From contig NZ_JBELOK010000012.1 in assembly GCF_040276085.1 (NCBI RefSeq), forward strand, positions 30,909 to 94,908: a DNA stretch of 64,000 nt, in the 5' to 3' direction. A program made the translations under genes and the position numbers. Below the pieces are notes generated by a model that saw nothing but the letters and a program-made list of their open reading frames with translations, had not been told where the DNA came from and ran no database searches. Source of the DNA: Castellaniella sp040276085 (lineage in GTDB: Bacteria > Pseudomonadota > Gammaproteobacteria > Burkholderiales > Burkholderiaceae_B). The stretch's first letter is position 1. Each line of letters opens with the position of its first letter. Below are positions 8,761 through 18,108 of the stretch, piece by piece.

Positions 8761-10245
8761 CTACAGCAAAAAGATGGTGGCCAGCCCCAGAAACAGAAAG
8801 AACCCCAGCGAGTCGGTGGCGAAGGTGAGCAAAACGGATGACCCCACTGCGGGGTCTTTGCCAAAACGGTCGCGCAGCAGTGGGATAAGCACGCCCAGGG
8901 TGGCGCCAATCAGCATGTTGCCTACCATGGCGGCCATCATCACGGCGGCGATGGCGTAGGAGTCTGAGATAACCCAGGCAAAGGTGGCGGCTACCAGGCT
9001 GCCACAGGCGCCTACTAAAAAGGTAACCTGCAGCTCGCGCTTGACCAGTTGCCAGACGTTGGCGCCGGTAACGCGGCCGGTGGCCATGGCGCGGATGATC
9101 ATGGTCATGGTCTGGTTGCCGGAGTTTCCGCCAATGCCGGCGACGATGGACATCAAAAATGCCAGGATCACGATGTGGCTGACGGTGTCCTCGAATCGCG
9201 AGGCCACCAAAGATGCGATTGAAGCGGTGCACAGGTTGACCAGCAGCCAGGGGGCGCGGTTGCGCAGGGCCGAAAGCACGGGGGCAAAGATGTCTTCTTC
9301 TTGCAGGCCGGCCCGCGACAGGGCTTGCTCTTGGGAGTCTTCCTGCAGCACGTCCACGACTTCGTCGATGGTGACACGTCCAATCAGGCGGCCTTGTTCG
9401 TCCACAACCGGGGCGGAGACAAGATCGTAGCGCTCGAAGGCGTTGGCAGCATCGGTATCGGAGTCTGTGGGATTCAGGCTCAGGACATCAGGCTCCATGA
9501 CGGCGTTCACCAGGGTCTCGGGCTCGCTCAGCAGCAGGCGCGATAACGACAAGGTGCCGCGCAACTGGTCGGCGCGATCCACCACAAAAATCTGGTCGGT
9601 GTGGTCGGGGAGCTCGTGCAGGCGCCGCAGGTAGCGCAGGACAACCTCGAGGGTGACGTCCTCGCGCACGCGCACCATATCGAAGTCCATGATGGCCCCG
9701 ACAGTATCTTCGGGGTAGCCCATGGCCGCAATCAGCTGGGCGCGTTCGGCGTCGGTAAGGCCTTTTTGAACCTCGGCGATGACGTCCGGTGGCAGATCGG
9801 GGGCGAGATCGGCGATCTCGTCGGCATCCATATTGCCCGTGGCCGCGATGAGGTCGGCATGATCCATGGACTCGATCAGCGACTCGCGGACCCAGTCTTC
9901 GACTTCCAGCAGGACGTCGGCGTCATACTCCTGGCTGACCAGTTGCCAGATGGCCTGGCGCTGGGTTATGGGCAGGGATTCGAGAATGAAGGCGATATCG
10001 GCCGGGTGCAGGGCGTTGACGATCTGACGAATTTCGTCTTCGTGCTGGCGCTGCAGCATGCCTTCGAGCAGGTTCGAGCCGTCTTCGTCCTCACCTTCGT
10101 GCTGGCGCTGGGCGAGTACGTCCACCACTTCCTGGCGCTTCAGGATGGACTGAAGTTCCTGCAGGGCCAGTTGAGCATCCTCGGGGTCCAGCCGGCGCGG
10201 GATCACGACAGGGTTTGGGTTCTCGGCAACCTGGGGATCGACCAT
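8761..10245 (-). CDS. mgtE: Magnesium transporter MgtE
   Basis: A 494-residue Mg2+ channel of the inner membrane. It has an N-terminal MgtE_N helical domain (about residues 50-150), two CBS domains that gate in response to cytosolic Mg2+ (about 150-290, including APVVDEQGRLIGRVTIDEVVDVL), and a C-terminal five-helix pore (about 305-494; GIGGNSGNQTMTMIIRAMATG is the family signature). The start codon lies 7 bases after the thioesterase gene, so the two may be co-transcribed. No Mg2+ riboswitch is visible upstream. Confidence 0.95.
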   Translation of the reverse strand: MVDPQVAENPNPVVIPRRLDPEDAQLALQELQSILKRQEVVDVLAQRQHEGEDEDGSNLLEGMLQRQHEDEIRQIVNALHPADIAFILESLPITQRQAIWQLVSQEYDADVLLEVEDWVRESLIESMDHADLIAATGNMDADEIADLAPDLPPDVIAEVQKGLTDAERAQLIAAMGYPEDTVGAIMDFDMVRVREDVTLEVVLRYLRRLHELPDHTDQIFVVDRADQLRGTLSLSRLLLSEPETLVNAVMEPDVLSLNPTDSDTDAANAFERYDLVSAPVVDEQGRLIGRVTIDEVVDVLQEDSQEQALSRAGLQEEDIFAPVLSALRNRAPWLLVNLCTASIASLVASRFEDTVSHIVILAFLMSIVAGIGGNSGNQTMTMIIRAMATGRVTGANVWQLVKRELQVTFLVGACGSLVAATFAWVISDSYAIAAVMMAAMVGNMLIGATLGVLIPLLRDRFGKDPAVGSSVLLTFATDSLGFFLFLGLATIFLL

Positions 10246-10252
10246 CGGTGTC

Positions 10253-10645
10253 TCAGATTGGAGGAAGGGGCCGGCTGTGGCGTTGCTCGTCGGTGGCTAC
10301 GTAAGTGAGCGTGGCTTCGGTGACTTTGACTACCTCGGCCTCCAGACGCTGACGCTCGGCATAGACTTCGACGGAAACGGTGATCGAGGTGCGCCCGGTT
10401 TTGAGAATGGTGGCGTAAAAGCTCAGCAAGTCGCCCACAAAGACCGGTTGTTTAAATAAAAATGCATTGACGGCTACCGTGGCAACCCGGCCAGCCGCGC
10501 GACGGGTTGCCGGGATGGAGCCGGCAATATCTACCTGAGACATGATCCAGCCGCCAAAGACATCGCCATGGATGTTGGCGTCGGCAGGCATAGGCATGAC
10601 ACGCAAAACAGCCGGGTGGTCGTGTGGAGGCAGGGTCGTTGACAT
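10253..10645 (-). CDS. Acyl-CoA thioesterase, YciA-like hotdog fold
   Basis: A 130-residue single hotdog-domain protein that would hydrolyse acyl-CoA thioesters in the cytoplasm. The segment MPMPADANIHGDVFGGWIMSQVDIAG carries the YciA/BFIT-type NxxGxxFGGxxxxxxD signature with its catalytic aspartate. The frame is open upstream to 10882, but family similarity begins at the ATG at 10645 (MSTTLPPHDHPAVLRVMPMP), which I take as the start. mgtE follows 7 bases later on the same strand. Confidence 0.9.
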   Translation of the reverse strand: MSTTLPPHDHPAVLRVMPMPADANIHGDVFGGWIMSQVDIAGSIPATRRAAGRVATVAVNAFLFKQPVFVGDLLSFYATILKTGRTSITVSVEVYAERQRLEAEVVKVTEATLTYVATDEQRHSRPLPPI

Positions 10646-10779
10646 GGTGTCCTCGGTATCAGCGTGGGTGACAGGCAGGCCGGGTAGGTGGTGAAGGCCT
10701 GCCGCGCGTATTTTACGTGAAGCCTGTGGCTGGCGTGCAGCTCTGTGGGGAGGTGCCGCGTACGGGGCGATGCCTGGAT

Positions 10780-11979
10780 TTAGCTGCCTGTGAGATATCG
10801 GTGTGTCAGCATCACCCAGTAGGCTGCGCCCAGCGGGATGAGGCTGTCGTTGAAATCGTAGCTGCCGTTGTGCAGGGTGCAAGGCCCCAACCCATGGCCG
10901 GCGCTGCGGTGGTCACCGTCGCCGTTGCCGATCCAGATATAGCAACCGGGTTTTTCGAGGAGCATGAAGGCGAAGTCCTCGGCGCCCATGGAAGGGCGCA
11001 CACCGGCCCGCACGCACTCGGCACCGACAAGCTCGGTGAGAACCCATGTACTGAGGGCGGTTTCGGCCGGATGGTTGATGGTGGGCGGGTATTCGCGGCT
11101 GAAATGAAACTGGGCTGTGCAGCCCATGGCCTGGGCCAGGTGCTGGGTGATGTCGCGCATGCGTGATTCGATCAGATCAAGCACGGGGGTGCTGAGTGTG
11201 CGGACGGTGCCGCGCAAGACGGCTTCGTCGGGGATGACGTTGTCAGCCGAGCCGGTGTGGATCTGCGTGACACTGATGACGCCCGCATCGAGGGGGTCTT
11301 GATTGCGGGTGAGAATGGTTTGAAATGCCAGGGTGAGCTGTGCAGCGGCGACGACGGGGTCGATGCCCAGGTGCGGCATGGCGCCGTGCGCGCCCTTGCC
11401 TTGCAAAGTGATGTCAAAGCGGTTGCTGGAGGCCATGATGGGGCCTTCGGTAAGCCCGAAGCTGCCCACCGGGATCCCCGGCCAGTTGTGCATGCCAAAG
11501 ACGGCATCCATGGGAAATTGCTCGAACAGGCCGTCCTGGATCATGCGCTGGGCACCGCCACCGGCTTCTTCGGCAGGCTGGAAAATCACGTGCACGGTAC
11601 CGGGGAAATGGCGGTTTTCGGCCAGATAGCGGGCAGCTGCCAGCAGCATGGCGGTGTGGCCATCGTGGCCGCAGGCGTGCATGACGCCAGGGTTTTGGCT
11701 GGCGTGGGCAAAGGTGTTGTTCTCGGGCATGGGCAGGGCGTCGAGATCGGCGCGCAGCCCGATGGAGGGGCCGGGTGCATCGCCTGTGATGCGCCCCACC
11801 ACGCCGGTGTCGCCCAGACCTGTGTGGGTGTCGATGCCCCAGGATTCGAGTAATCGTGCCACGGTGCCCGCAGTGCGGGTTTCCTGGAAGGCGAGCTCTG
11901 GCCAGGCATGGATGGACCGTCGGATGTCGGTCATGTCAGGCAACCAGTGATTCAGCGTGTCGAGAAGAGCTTGTTTCAT
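10780..11979 (-). CDS. M20-family metal-dependent amidohydrolase (hippurate hydrolase-like)
   Basis: A 399-residue M20D peptidase or aminoacylase that hydrolyses N-acyl amino acids or similar amides. It shows the family metal-binding sites HACGHDGHTAMLLAAARYL and PAEEAGGGAQRM, the dimerisation insert (KGAHGAMPHLGIDPV), and a C-terminal metal ligand region (PSMGAEDFAFML). Length is normal for the family. Its start codon overlaps the stop of the inositol-phosphatase gene by 4 bases (ATGA), so the two are translationally coupled. The natural substrate is unknown. Confidence 0.93.
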   Translation of the reverse strand: MKQALLDTLNHWLPDMTDIRRSIHAWPELAFQETRTAGTVARLLESWGIDTHTGLGDTGVVGRITGDAPGPSIGLRADLDALPMPENNTFAHASQNPGVMHACGHDGHTAMLLAAARYLAENRHFPGTVHVIFQPAEEAGGGAQRMIQDGLFEQFPMDAVFGMHNWPGIPVGSFGLTEGPIMASSNRFDITLQGKGAHGAMPHLGIDPVVAAAQLTLAFQTILTRNQDPLDAGVISVTQIHTGSADNVIPDEAVLRGTVRTLSTPVLDLIESRMRDITQHLAQAMGCTAQFHFSREYPPTINHPAETALSTWVLTELVGAECVRAGVRPSMGAEDFAFMLLEKPGCYIWIGNGDGDHRSAGHGLGPCTLHNGSYDFNDSLIPLGAAYWVMLTHRYLTGS

Positions 11980-12815
11980 AGGTGTTTACTGATCAGAGTG
12001 TCAAGGGCCAGGGCGAGATGTGTGTTGCTTGCCATGACGTAGCCGCCCTTGGGCCAGGGATCTTGCTGATGGATGTCTTCGCAGACGCCCCCGGCGGCAC
12101 GCACAATGGCGCAACCAGCGGCCACGTCCCAGGGGGCCAGACCCATTTCCCAGTATCCATCGTAGCGCCCGCAGGCCGTCCAGGCCAGATCCAGCGAAGC
12201 CGCCCCCAGGCGGCGCACGCCACGGGTCTGATGCATGGCATCGATGAATCCGGGCATGTATTGCGATTCGAAGGAAAAGTCGCGGAAAGGAAATCCGGTG
12301 GCCAATACAGCTTGATCGAGCGTCCTGGTGCTGGAGCACTGGATGCGTCGGCCGTTCAGCCAGGCGCCAATGCCGTGCAGCGCAGAAAAGAGCTCCTGGC
12401 GGTTGGGGTCGTAGATAACCCCGATGAGCGGGGTGTCCTGGGCCAGAGGATGCCCGCCGTCGGGGCAGCAGCCTGCATGGCCGATCAGGGCAATGGAGAC
12501 GGCATAGTGGGGGATGCCGCTGAGAAAATTGGTGGTGCCGTCCAGGGGGTCGATGCACCAGGTTGCGTGCTCGCCGGGTTGGCCGCCGGATTCTTCGGCG
12601 ATGATGCCCGCCTCGGAGGTGCGCTCGCGCAGCACGGCGATGATCGCCTGCTCGGCCTCGCGGTCGGCCTGTGACACCAGATCGTTGCGTTGCTTGGTGT
12701 CAATGATGAGATCAGAGCGGTGCAGCGCGTGAGTTTGTAAAATGGCTGCTGCTGCGTGGGCGGCTGTGACAGCAGCGTCCAGGTAGTCGGCCGACAGGAG
12801 ATGCGTTGTCAACAT
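11976..12815 (-). CDS. Inositol monophosphatase-family protein (SuhB-like)
   Basis: A 279-residue Mg2+-dependent phosphatase of the IMPase/SuhB fold. The metal-binding motifs are EESGGQ, CIDPLDGTTNFLSGIPHYAVSI, and a C-terminal PWDVAAGCAIVRAAGG. The frame is open upstream to 13091, but the upstream part has no similarity and runs into the divergent mnmC gene; the ATG at 12815 gives normal length. Some family members act in inositol metabolism, others in histidinol phosphate or PAP hydrolysis, so the substrate stays open. It lies in an operon with the M20 gene. Confidence 0.9.
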   Translation of the reverse strand: MLTTHLLSADYLDAAVTAAHAAAAILQTHALHRSDLIIDTKQRNDLVSQADREAEQAIIAVLRERTSEAGIIAEESGGQPGEHATWCIDPLDGTTNFLSGIPHYAVSIALIGHAGCCPDGGHPLAQDTPLIGVIYDPNRQELFSALHGIGAWLNGRRIQCSSTRTLDQAVLATGFPFRDFSFESQYMPGFIDAMHQTRGVRRLGAASLDLAWTACGRYDGYWEMGLAPWDVAAGCAIVRAAGGVCEDIHQQDPWPKGGYVMASNTHLALALDTLISKHL

Positions 12816-12913
12816 GTGAGTCTCTGTCCTGTACTGCGCCTGTGGGGCCGCCAATCGGCCGCATGCGGCGTGTGATTCATTGTACGTGAGCAACCTCTCC
12901 CAAGTATCCCTGC

Positions 12914-14773
12914 ATGTCCGGCCCCTACCAACCTCTGATCCCCGCTGTCTGGCACCAAACCGTCGACGGTATCCCCGATAGTGAACGCTACGGGGATGTC
13001 TATCACGGCCAGGCAGGCCCGCTGGCCCAGGCGCAGCAGGTGTTTCTGCGGGGCAATCATCTGCCCGGGCGCTGGCAGGGGCGTGCCGCATTCACCATCT
13101 GCGAAACCGGCTTTGGCCTGGGGCATAATTTTCTGGCCAGTTGGCACGCATGGCGCAGCGACCCGCAACGCAGCCAACGGCTGCATTATCTGGCCTTCGA
13201 GGCGCATCCCTTTGAAGCGCAAGACTTGCGTCGCGTGTGGCGGTGCCTGCCGGCTGCCTTGCAGGATCTGGCTGACGAACTGGCACACGCCTGGCCGGCC
13301 CTCCTGCCGGGTGTCCAGCGCCTCGATCTGACGGGTGGCAAGGTCAGCCTGACGCTGGTCTGGGGCGATATCCGACGCACGGTGCGCCAGGCGCAGGCCG
13401 CAGTGGATGCGTTTTATCTGGATGGTTTCGCACCCGACCGCAATCCCGAGATGTGGTCGCCTGGTGTGTTTGGCCAGATGCGGCGCCTGGCTTGCACGGG
13501 TGCGACAGTGGCCACCTGGTGTGCAGCCGGCCAGGTACGGCGCGATTTGCAAAGTGCCGGCTTTCTGGTGTCCAGGGTGCCCGGTTTTGCCGGTAAGCGG
13601 CACATGACCGTGGCCACCTTGCGCCCCGGCCTGGGGCAGGCCCTGCCAGATCCCCAACGGCGCCGCGTGGCCGTGATTGGTGGTGGGCTGGCGGGGGCCG
13701 GTGTGGCTCAGGCGCTGGCGGCCAGGGGCCATGAGGTGCAGGTTTGGGATTCCCACTGTGCCCTGGATATCAAACCGGAGGTCCGGCAATATGGGGCCGC
13801 TGCGCTCGTCCCGGCGCTCAGCCTGGATGACGATACCCGCTCGCGCTTGTCCCGGGTGGGTCTGCAGCGTGCTCAATCACGGTGGATGGGTTTGCCCGAG
13901 CCAGCCAAGCCAAACCAGTGCGGTGCGCTGGTGTGTGCGGGCAATCAGGACGACGCACAACGACAGCAGGCCGCCATGCAGCGCCTGCAGTTTCCGCCAG
14001 GCTGGGTACGCTGGCTGGATAATGCTGCAGCCAGCCGGCAGGCGGGTGTGCCGCTGGCACAAGGGGGTTTGTGGTTCGATCAGGCTTTGCGTGTGTGTCC
14101 TGGAGAGCTGATTGCCGCCTTGTTAAGCCAGCCAGGCGTCACCCGGCGAGCGATCGATGCCGCTACGTTGCGGGCGCACCCTGACGGTGGCTGGTGTTTG
14201 CTGGATCAAGATCAGCGCGTGCTGGATCGGGTGGATGAGGTTGTGCTGGCCAATGCGCGGCATGCGCCGGCGCTATTGGCCTTGCACCCGTTGCTGTCTG
14301 CCTGGCCGGTGTTGTCGGGTTTACGGCCGATTGCGGGACAGATCAGTTTGTATGCAACATGTGATGATTCTGTACCAGCCTGTATCCTGTCAGGCAAGGG
14401 CTACTGCTTGCCGCCGGCCGCGGGTTGGGGAGTGGCTGGCAGCACCTATCGCCCACGGGTGGGTAGCACAGTGGTGGATGACACCGGTCATCGCGCGATC
14501 CTGGCGCAGTTGCGCCGCTGGCTGCCCGCCGGGTCTGTCCCGTGGCTGGGGCGTGGCAAGCCTCAGGGTTGGGCGGGCTGGCGTGCGGCCACGCGCGACC
14601 ATCTGCCGATCATCGATGCGGTGGCGGAGATGCTCGGGGTGTGGCTGGCGTGTGGATATGGATCGCGAGGCTTAAGTTGGTCGGCCCTGGCTGGAGATCT
14701 GATTGCGGCAAGGCTGGATCGTGAGCCCTGGCCGGTGGAACGAGAGCTTCAACACCGGATCCGTTTGCGCTAA
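12914..14773 (+). CDS. mnmC: Bifunctional tRNA 5-methylaminomethyl-2-thiouridine biosynthesis protein MnmC
   Basis: A 619-residue two-domain enzyme for the last two steps of the mnm5s2U wobble modification in tRNA. The N-terminal SAM-dependent methyltransferase (about residues 1-235; FTICETGFGLGHNFLASW, FYLDGFAPDRNPEMW) is fused to a C-terminal FAD oxidase (from about 250; VAVIGGGLAGAGVAQAL, the dinucleotide-binding motif). The C-terminus has GYGSRGLSWSALAGDLIAARL, typical of the family. It is divergent from the inositol-phosphatase gene, leaving a 98-base promoter region. Confidence 0.96.
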   Translation: MSGPYQPLIPAVWHQTVDGIPDSERYGDVYHGQAGPLAQAQQVFLRGNHLPGRWQGRAAFTICETGFGLGHNFLASWHAWRSDPQRSQRLHYLAFEAHPFEAQDLRRVWRCLPAALQDLADELAHAWPALLPGVQRLDLTGGKVSLTLVWGDIRRTVRQAQAAVDAFYLDGFAPDRNPEMWSPGVFGQMRRLACTGATVATWCAAGQVRRDLQSAGFLVSRVPGFAGKRHMTVATLRPGLGQALPDPQRRRVAVIGGGLAGAGVAQALAARGHEVQVWDSHCALDIKPEVRQYGAAALVPALSLDDDTRSRLSRVGLQRAQSRWMGLPEPAKPNQCGALVCAGNQDDAQRQQAAMQRLQFPPGWVRWLDNAAASRQAGVPLAQGGLWFDQALRVCPGELIAALLSQPGVTRRAIDAATLRAHPDGGWCLLDQDQRVLDRVDEVVLANARHAPALLALHPLLSAWPVLSGLRPIAGQISLYATCDDSVPACILSGKGYCLPPAAGWGVAGSTYRPRVGSTVVDDTGHRAILAQLRRWLPAGSVPWLGRGKPQGWAGWRAATRDHLPIIDAVAEMLGVWLACGYGSRGLSWSALAGDLIAARLDREPWPVERELQHRIRLR

Positions 14774-14908
14774 ACGGGCGCTAAATATTGCCTGTGCAGC
14801 CCGGGATAACCCCTGGTCACGCAACAGGATTTTATTTTATGGCGCAAATCCGTCAGAATAACGTCTTTTACAAGACTTATGTGGGCAAGCTGCCCAGAGG
14901 ATCACACT

Positions 14909-17098
14909 GTGTCGCCCACCATCGAATTGGCGGACCAACTCTTCGAGACCGGCCCTGTCACCCAGACTTCGTCCTGCGTCGAATGGGCCTACCATTCAGA
15001 AGACTGGTGTTTGCGCATCGAAGCCCACTCGCCTGGCGTGTTTCGCCTGCGTTGTGGCCCAAAGGCCTGGCTGAACCCGGCAAAGCCCAGTGCGCGCGCT
15101 CAGCGTCACGCAGCGATGCTGCTGGCCCGCGAAGAAGCCGTGGGCGAGCTCGACTGTGTCGCCGTGCAGCCTGGCGTCTGGCGCATCAATCAGGGTGAAG
15201 CCAGCCTGGTGCTGGAAGGCGCCGGGCCCAGCGTACAAATTTTGTCTCAGGATGCCTGCATCGCGCGCGCTTCCCTGACACTGCCCGTAGGGGCGCCCGC
15301 AGATACCACGCGTCTGTGGCAGGTCAACTGGCAGTTGCAAGATACCGAAGGCATTTTTGGCCTGGGTGAAACCTGTCACGATCTCGATCGGCGTGGCGCG
15401 CGGCTGGTGTCGGATGCACCGGCCAGCCGCTGCTTGCCGCTGGCCTGGAGCCCGCTGGGCTGGGGCGTCTACCCCAATACGCTCAACCAGGTGGTGCACA
15501 CACTGGATACCCCAGAGCAATACCAGCTGCAGGTGCAAGGGGCAGGGCTGGATATTTTCCTGTTTGTGGGCGATCCCTCCGAAATCCTCAACCAGTACAC
15601 GGCCCTTACCGGGCGTGCCGGGCAGCCAGACCTCTGGCCCATGGGGGTGTGGATGGATCAGGCCGATGGCCAAACCCCCGAAGCCAGCCTGCAGCAGGTG
15701 CGCAGCATGCGCGCGCAAGGCTTGGCGCTGGATGCCGTGCGTCTGGCCGAGCCCGCCATCATCGGTTTTCAGGCCGATAAGCCCGTGTTCGAATGGTCGG
15801 ATCGCGTGCCCGACTGGCGCGTGCTGGTGGCCGAGGCCGAAACCCTTAACGTGCATCTGGCCGGCAGCCTGATCCCTGGCGTGATACAGGGCACAACCCT
15901 GTTCGACGAGTGGGAAGACCGGGGCTGGCTGCTGTGCGACGATTCTGGCTCAGCCTGGGTGTGCCCGGGTACGGCCGCATCTGGCGGGCAACCCTTTGGC
16001 TTGCTGGATCTCACCCATAAAGACGCTGCACGTCTCTGGACAGAACGCTACGCACAGGCCCTCGAAGACAATTTGCAGGCGCCGGTGTGCCAGGCCCAGT
16101 TTGATTTCCCCGACGACGTCGAGGCCCGTGGCGGAGAGTCCGGTGCCATCCTGCGCACTGCGTACCCGCATCTGGCTCGCCAGGCGCTGTTTGATGCCGT
16201 GGCCGGCCCACGCACACCCCAAGAGGGCGTGATGCTTAGCCGCGATCTGTTTCCGGGTGTGCAGCGGTTTGCCTGGCAACAGGGGCCTCAGGTAGACAAC
16301 ACCTGGGGCGGTTTCGCGCAAACCTTGCGCGCGGCGTTGGCGGTGGGCAACAGCGGCGTGGCCGTGCAAACCCATACGCTGGGTTGCGCCGGCCGGCCGG
16401 CCGCTGGTTTAAACGCAGAGCTTTACCTGCGCTGGCTGGCCATGTGCGTGTTTTCGGCCAATTTCAGCTTCCAGGGCCGGCCAGATCTGATGCCCGATGC
16501 CTTCGATGCCGATACCCGGGCTTTGGTGCAACACTGGCTGCAGTGGCGCTATCGTTTGTTGCCATATATTGCCGGCATTATCGATGACGCCGTGCGCACA
16601 GGGTTGCCGGTACAGCGCTCGATGATGCAGGCCTATCCGGCCGACCCCGAAGCCCATGCCTGGGATACTCAGTACCTGCTGGGCCCGGCCCTGCTGGTGG
16701 CGCCCGTGATGCAACCGGGGCAGGCCACAGAAATCTATCTGCCCCAAGGCGATGCCTGGTGGGATCTCAGTACCGGCTGGCGCTACGAAGGTGGCACCCG
16801 CCTGGCGCTGCAGGCTGGGCTGGATGCGCTGCCTGTGTTTGGCCGTGAAGGCCATATGTTGTGTCTGGGGCCTGTTACCCAGCACACCGGAGAAATCAAC
16901 TCGGCACGTATCCTAGAAGAAGTCTGGATGTTTGGCATGCCCGAGCACAACCCGGTGGTGATGCGCAACAAGATCCGGGTGATGCAGATGCAGGGTTCCA
17001 GCTATATCAAGGGCCTCGAGGGCCTGCGCATCCTGCCCTCCGAGGGCCTTGAGGTAAAACGGCGGGGTGCCGAGGTGCGGATTTCGCGGGCCCGCTAG
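14909..17098 (+). CDS. Glycoside hydrolase family 31-like protein, apparently missing key catalytic residues
   Basis: About 729 residues with GH31 (YicI-type alpha-xylosidase/glucosidase) architecture: an N-terminal beta domain, a (beta/alpha)8 barrel (about 245-560) and C-terminal beta domains (LLGPALLVAPVMQPGQATEIYLP matches the family well). I prefer the GTG at 14909 because AGAGG lies 8 bases upstream; an ATG at 14879 is in frame. The usual nucleophile region TDFGE reads FDFPD near residue 398. The acid/base motif WGGD reads QQGP near residue 458, and SHDIGGF reads THTLGCA. Hydrolase activity is therefore doubtful; it may bind sugars or act differently. It ends 4 bases before the convergent phosphoesterase gene. 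Confidence 0.85.
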   Translation: MSPTIELADQLFETGPVTQTSSCVEWAYHSEDWCLRIEAHSPGVFRLRCGPKAWLNPAKPSARAQRHAAMLLAREEAVGELDCVAVQPGVWRINQGEASLVLEGAGPSVQILSQDACIARASLTLPVGAPADTTRLWQVNWQLQDTEGIFGLGETCHDLDRRGARLVSDAPASRCLPLAWSPLGWGVYPNTLNQVVHTLDTPEQYQLQVQGAGLDIFLFVGDPSEILNQYTALTGRAGQPDLWPMGVWMDQADGQTPEASLQQVRSMRAQGLALDAVRLAEPAIIGFQADKPVFEWSDRVPDWRVLVAEAETLNVHLAGSLIPGVIQGTTLFDEWEDRGWLLCDDSGSAWVCPGTAASGGQPFGLLDLTHKDAARLWTERYAQALEDNLQAPVCQAQFDFPDDVEARGGESGAILRTAYPHLARQALFDAVAGPRTPQEGVMLSRDLFPGVQRFAWQQGPQVDNTWGGFAQTLRAALAVGNSGVAVQTHTLGCAGRPAAGLNAELYLRWLAMCVFSANFSFQGRPDLMPDAFDADTRALVQHWLQWRYRLLPYIAGIIDDAVRTGLPVQRSMMQAYPADPEAHAWDTQYLLGPALLVAPVMQPGQATEIYLPQGDAWWDLSTGWRYEGGTRLALQAGLDALPVFGREGHMLCLGPVTQHTGEINSARILEEVWMFGMPEHNPVVMRNKIRVMQMQGSSYIKGLEGLRILPSEGLEVKRRGAEVRISRAR

Positions 17099-17102
17099 GG
17101 TT

Positions 17103-17900
17103 TTAGGGGCTGGATGACTCCGTTACCGGGATGTCAATGCAAAGTCCGGGGTCAAACTCGGGGTTTTCATTGACGCCATCCCGGTAATAGCCGCGCGGAT
17201 TACACACCACACGGGTTCCCCGGACGGTGTAATCAAAGCTGTCGTGGGTATGGCCGTGTATCCACAGGCAGGCGCGGCCCATCAGCCCGGTGCAATCAGA
17301 CACAAATCCGGCACTGATCAAAGAATCTTCAAACCGAGGGTGCACGCTGCGCAGGCTGGGCGCATGATGGGTAATCACCACTGTGGGGCCGTCAAAGGGC
17401 TCGTCGAGCATGTGATCCAGCCAGTCGTATTGCTGGCGAAACAGGCGGGCGGAGTCTTCGGGGGTAAACCGTTGGTCGTCAGCGCTGCGAATCACTTGAA
17501 AGTCTCGCATGAACTGGCCAGTTTTTTCCATGGCCTGCTGGCGTTGGTCGGTGCCAAAGAGTTCGAAGTCCGTCCAGAGCGTGGTGCCCAGAAACCGCAC
17601 GCCGTTGATCACGACTGCGCGTTGATCAAGGAGCTGGATGTGGTGTTGTTGAGCCGCCTCGGCCAGCTGGGCCCGTACGCCAACAATATCGCCCCCATAG
17701 AACTCGTGGTTGCCCGGCACAAACAGTACCGGGCCCGAGATCTGGCCGGCCCATGTCATGGCAGCCTGGGGGCGGGCGATGTCGCCCGCCAATATGGTGA
17801 CATCGGCGTGGGTTTCGGGTAGTGCCAGGCCCTGCATGCTGAGATGGAGGTCGGATAGGATATGAAGCCGCATTGCTGGGACATCTTGTGGATCAGACAT
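17103..17900 (-). CDS. Calcineurin-like metallophosphoesterase
   Basis: A 265-residue phosphoesterase with the full motif set for a dinuclear metal centre: ILSDLHLS, LAGDIA, VPGNHEFYGG, VITHHAPS and WIHGHTHDSFD. The start at 17900 has GGAGA about 10 bases upstream; an internal ATG at 17873 (MRLHILSDLHLS) is equally close to the family N-terminus. The substrate is unknown. It reads away from the tRNA-Lys gene and converges with the GH31-like gene. Confidence 0.92.
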   Translation of the reverse strand: MSDPQDVPAMRLHILSDLHLSMQGLALPETHADVTILAGDIARPQAAMTWAGQISGPVLFVPGNHEFYGGDIVGVRAQLAEAAQQHHIQLLDQRAVVINGVRFLGTTLWTDFELFGTDQRQQAMEKTGQFMRDFQVIRSADDQRFTPEDSARLFRQQYDWLDHMLDEPFDGPTVVITHHAPSLRSVHPRFEDSLISAGFVSDCTGLMGRACLWIHGHTHDSFDYTVRGTRVVCNPRGYYRDGVNENPEFDPGLCIDIPVTESSSP

Positions 17901-17971
17901 GGTGGGAGGTCTCCAGAAACAGCGTCGCTTGACGTTTTTTTTTTAAGATGTCAAAATCTCGTTCTTGTTTT

Positions 17972-18047
17972 GGGTCGTTAGCTCAGTTGGTAGAGCACCG
18001 GACTTTTAATCCGTTGGTCGCGCGTTCGAGCCGCGCACGACCCACCA
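17972..18047 (+). tRNA. tRNA-Lys (anticodon UUU)
   Basis: A 76-base cloverleaf including an encoded CCA end. The acceptor arms GGGTCGT and ACGACCC pair. The anticodon loop CTTTTAA at 18003-18009 has TTT at 18005-18007, and the T arm contains GTTCGAG. One oddity is a C opposite T at the first anticodon-stem pair (17998/18014). A strong terminator begins 10 bases later. Confidence 0.97.
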
Positions 18048-18056
18048 AAGCATTCA

Positions 18057-18093
18057 GGGAAATCAGCTGTCAACTAGCTGATTTCCCTTTTTT
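18057..18093 (+). terminator. Rho-independent terminator after tRNA-Lys
   Basis: A perfect 12-bp stem (GGGAAATCAGCT with AGCTGATTTCCC, 7-base loop) is followed by TTTTTT on the plus strand. It ends just before the convergent cysN stop codon at 18109. Confidence 0.93.
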
Positions 18094-18108
18094 ACTGCTA
18101 TCTGACGC

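Noticed and set aside
11257..11853. Plus-strand open frame opposite the M20 amidohydrolase
   Set aside because: No similarity or ribosome-binding site; the minus strand carries the complete M20 motifs.
14996..15856. Minus-strand open frame opposite the GH31-like gene
   Set aside because: The protein has no recognisable domains, while the opposite strand has clear GH31 conservation; GC-rich codon bias creates such frames.
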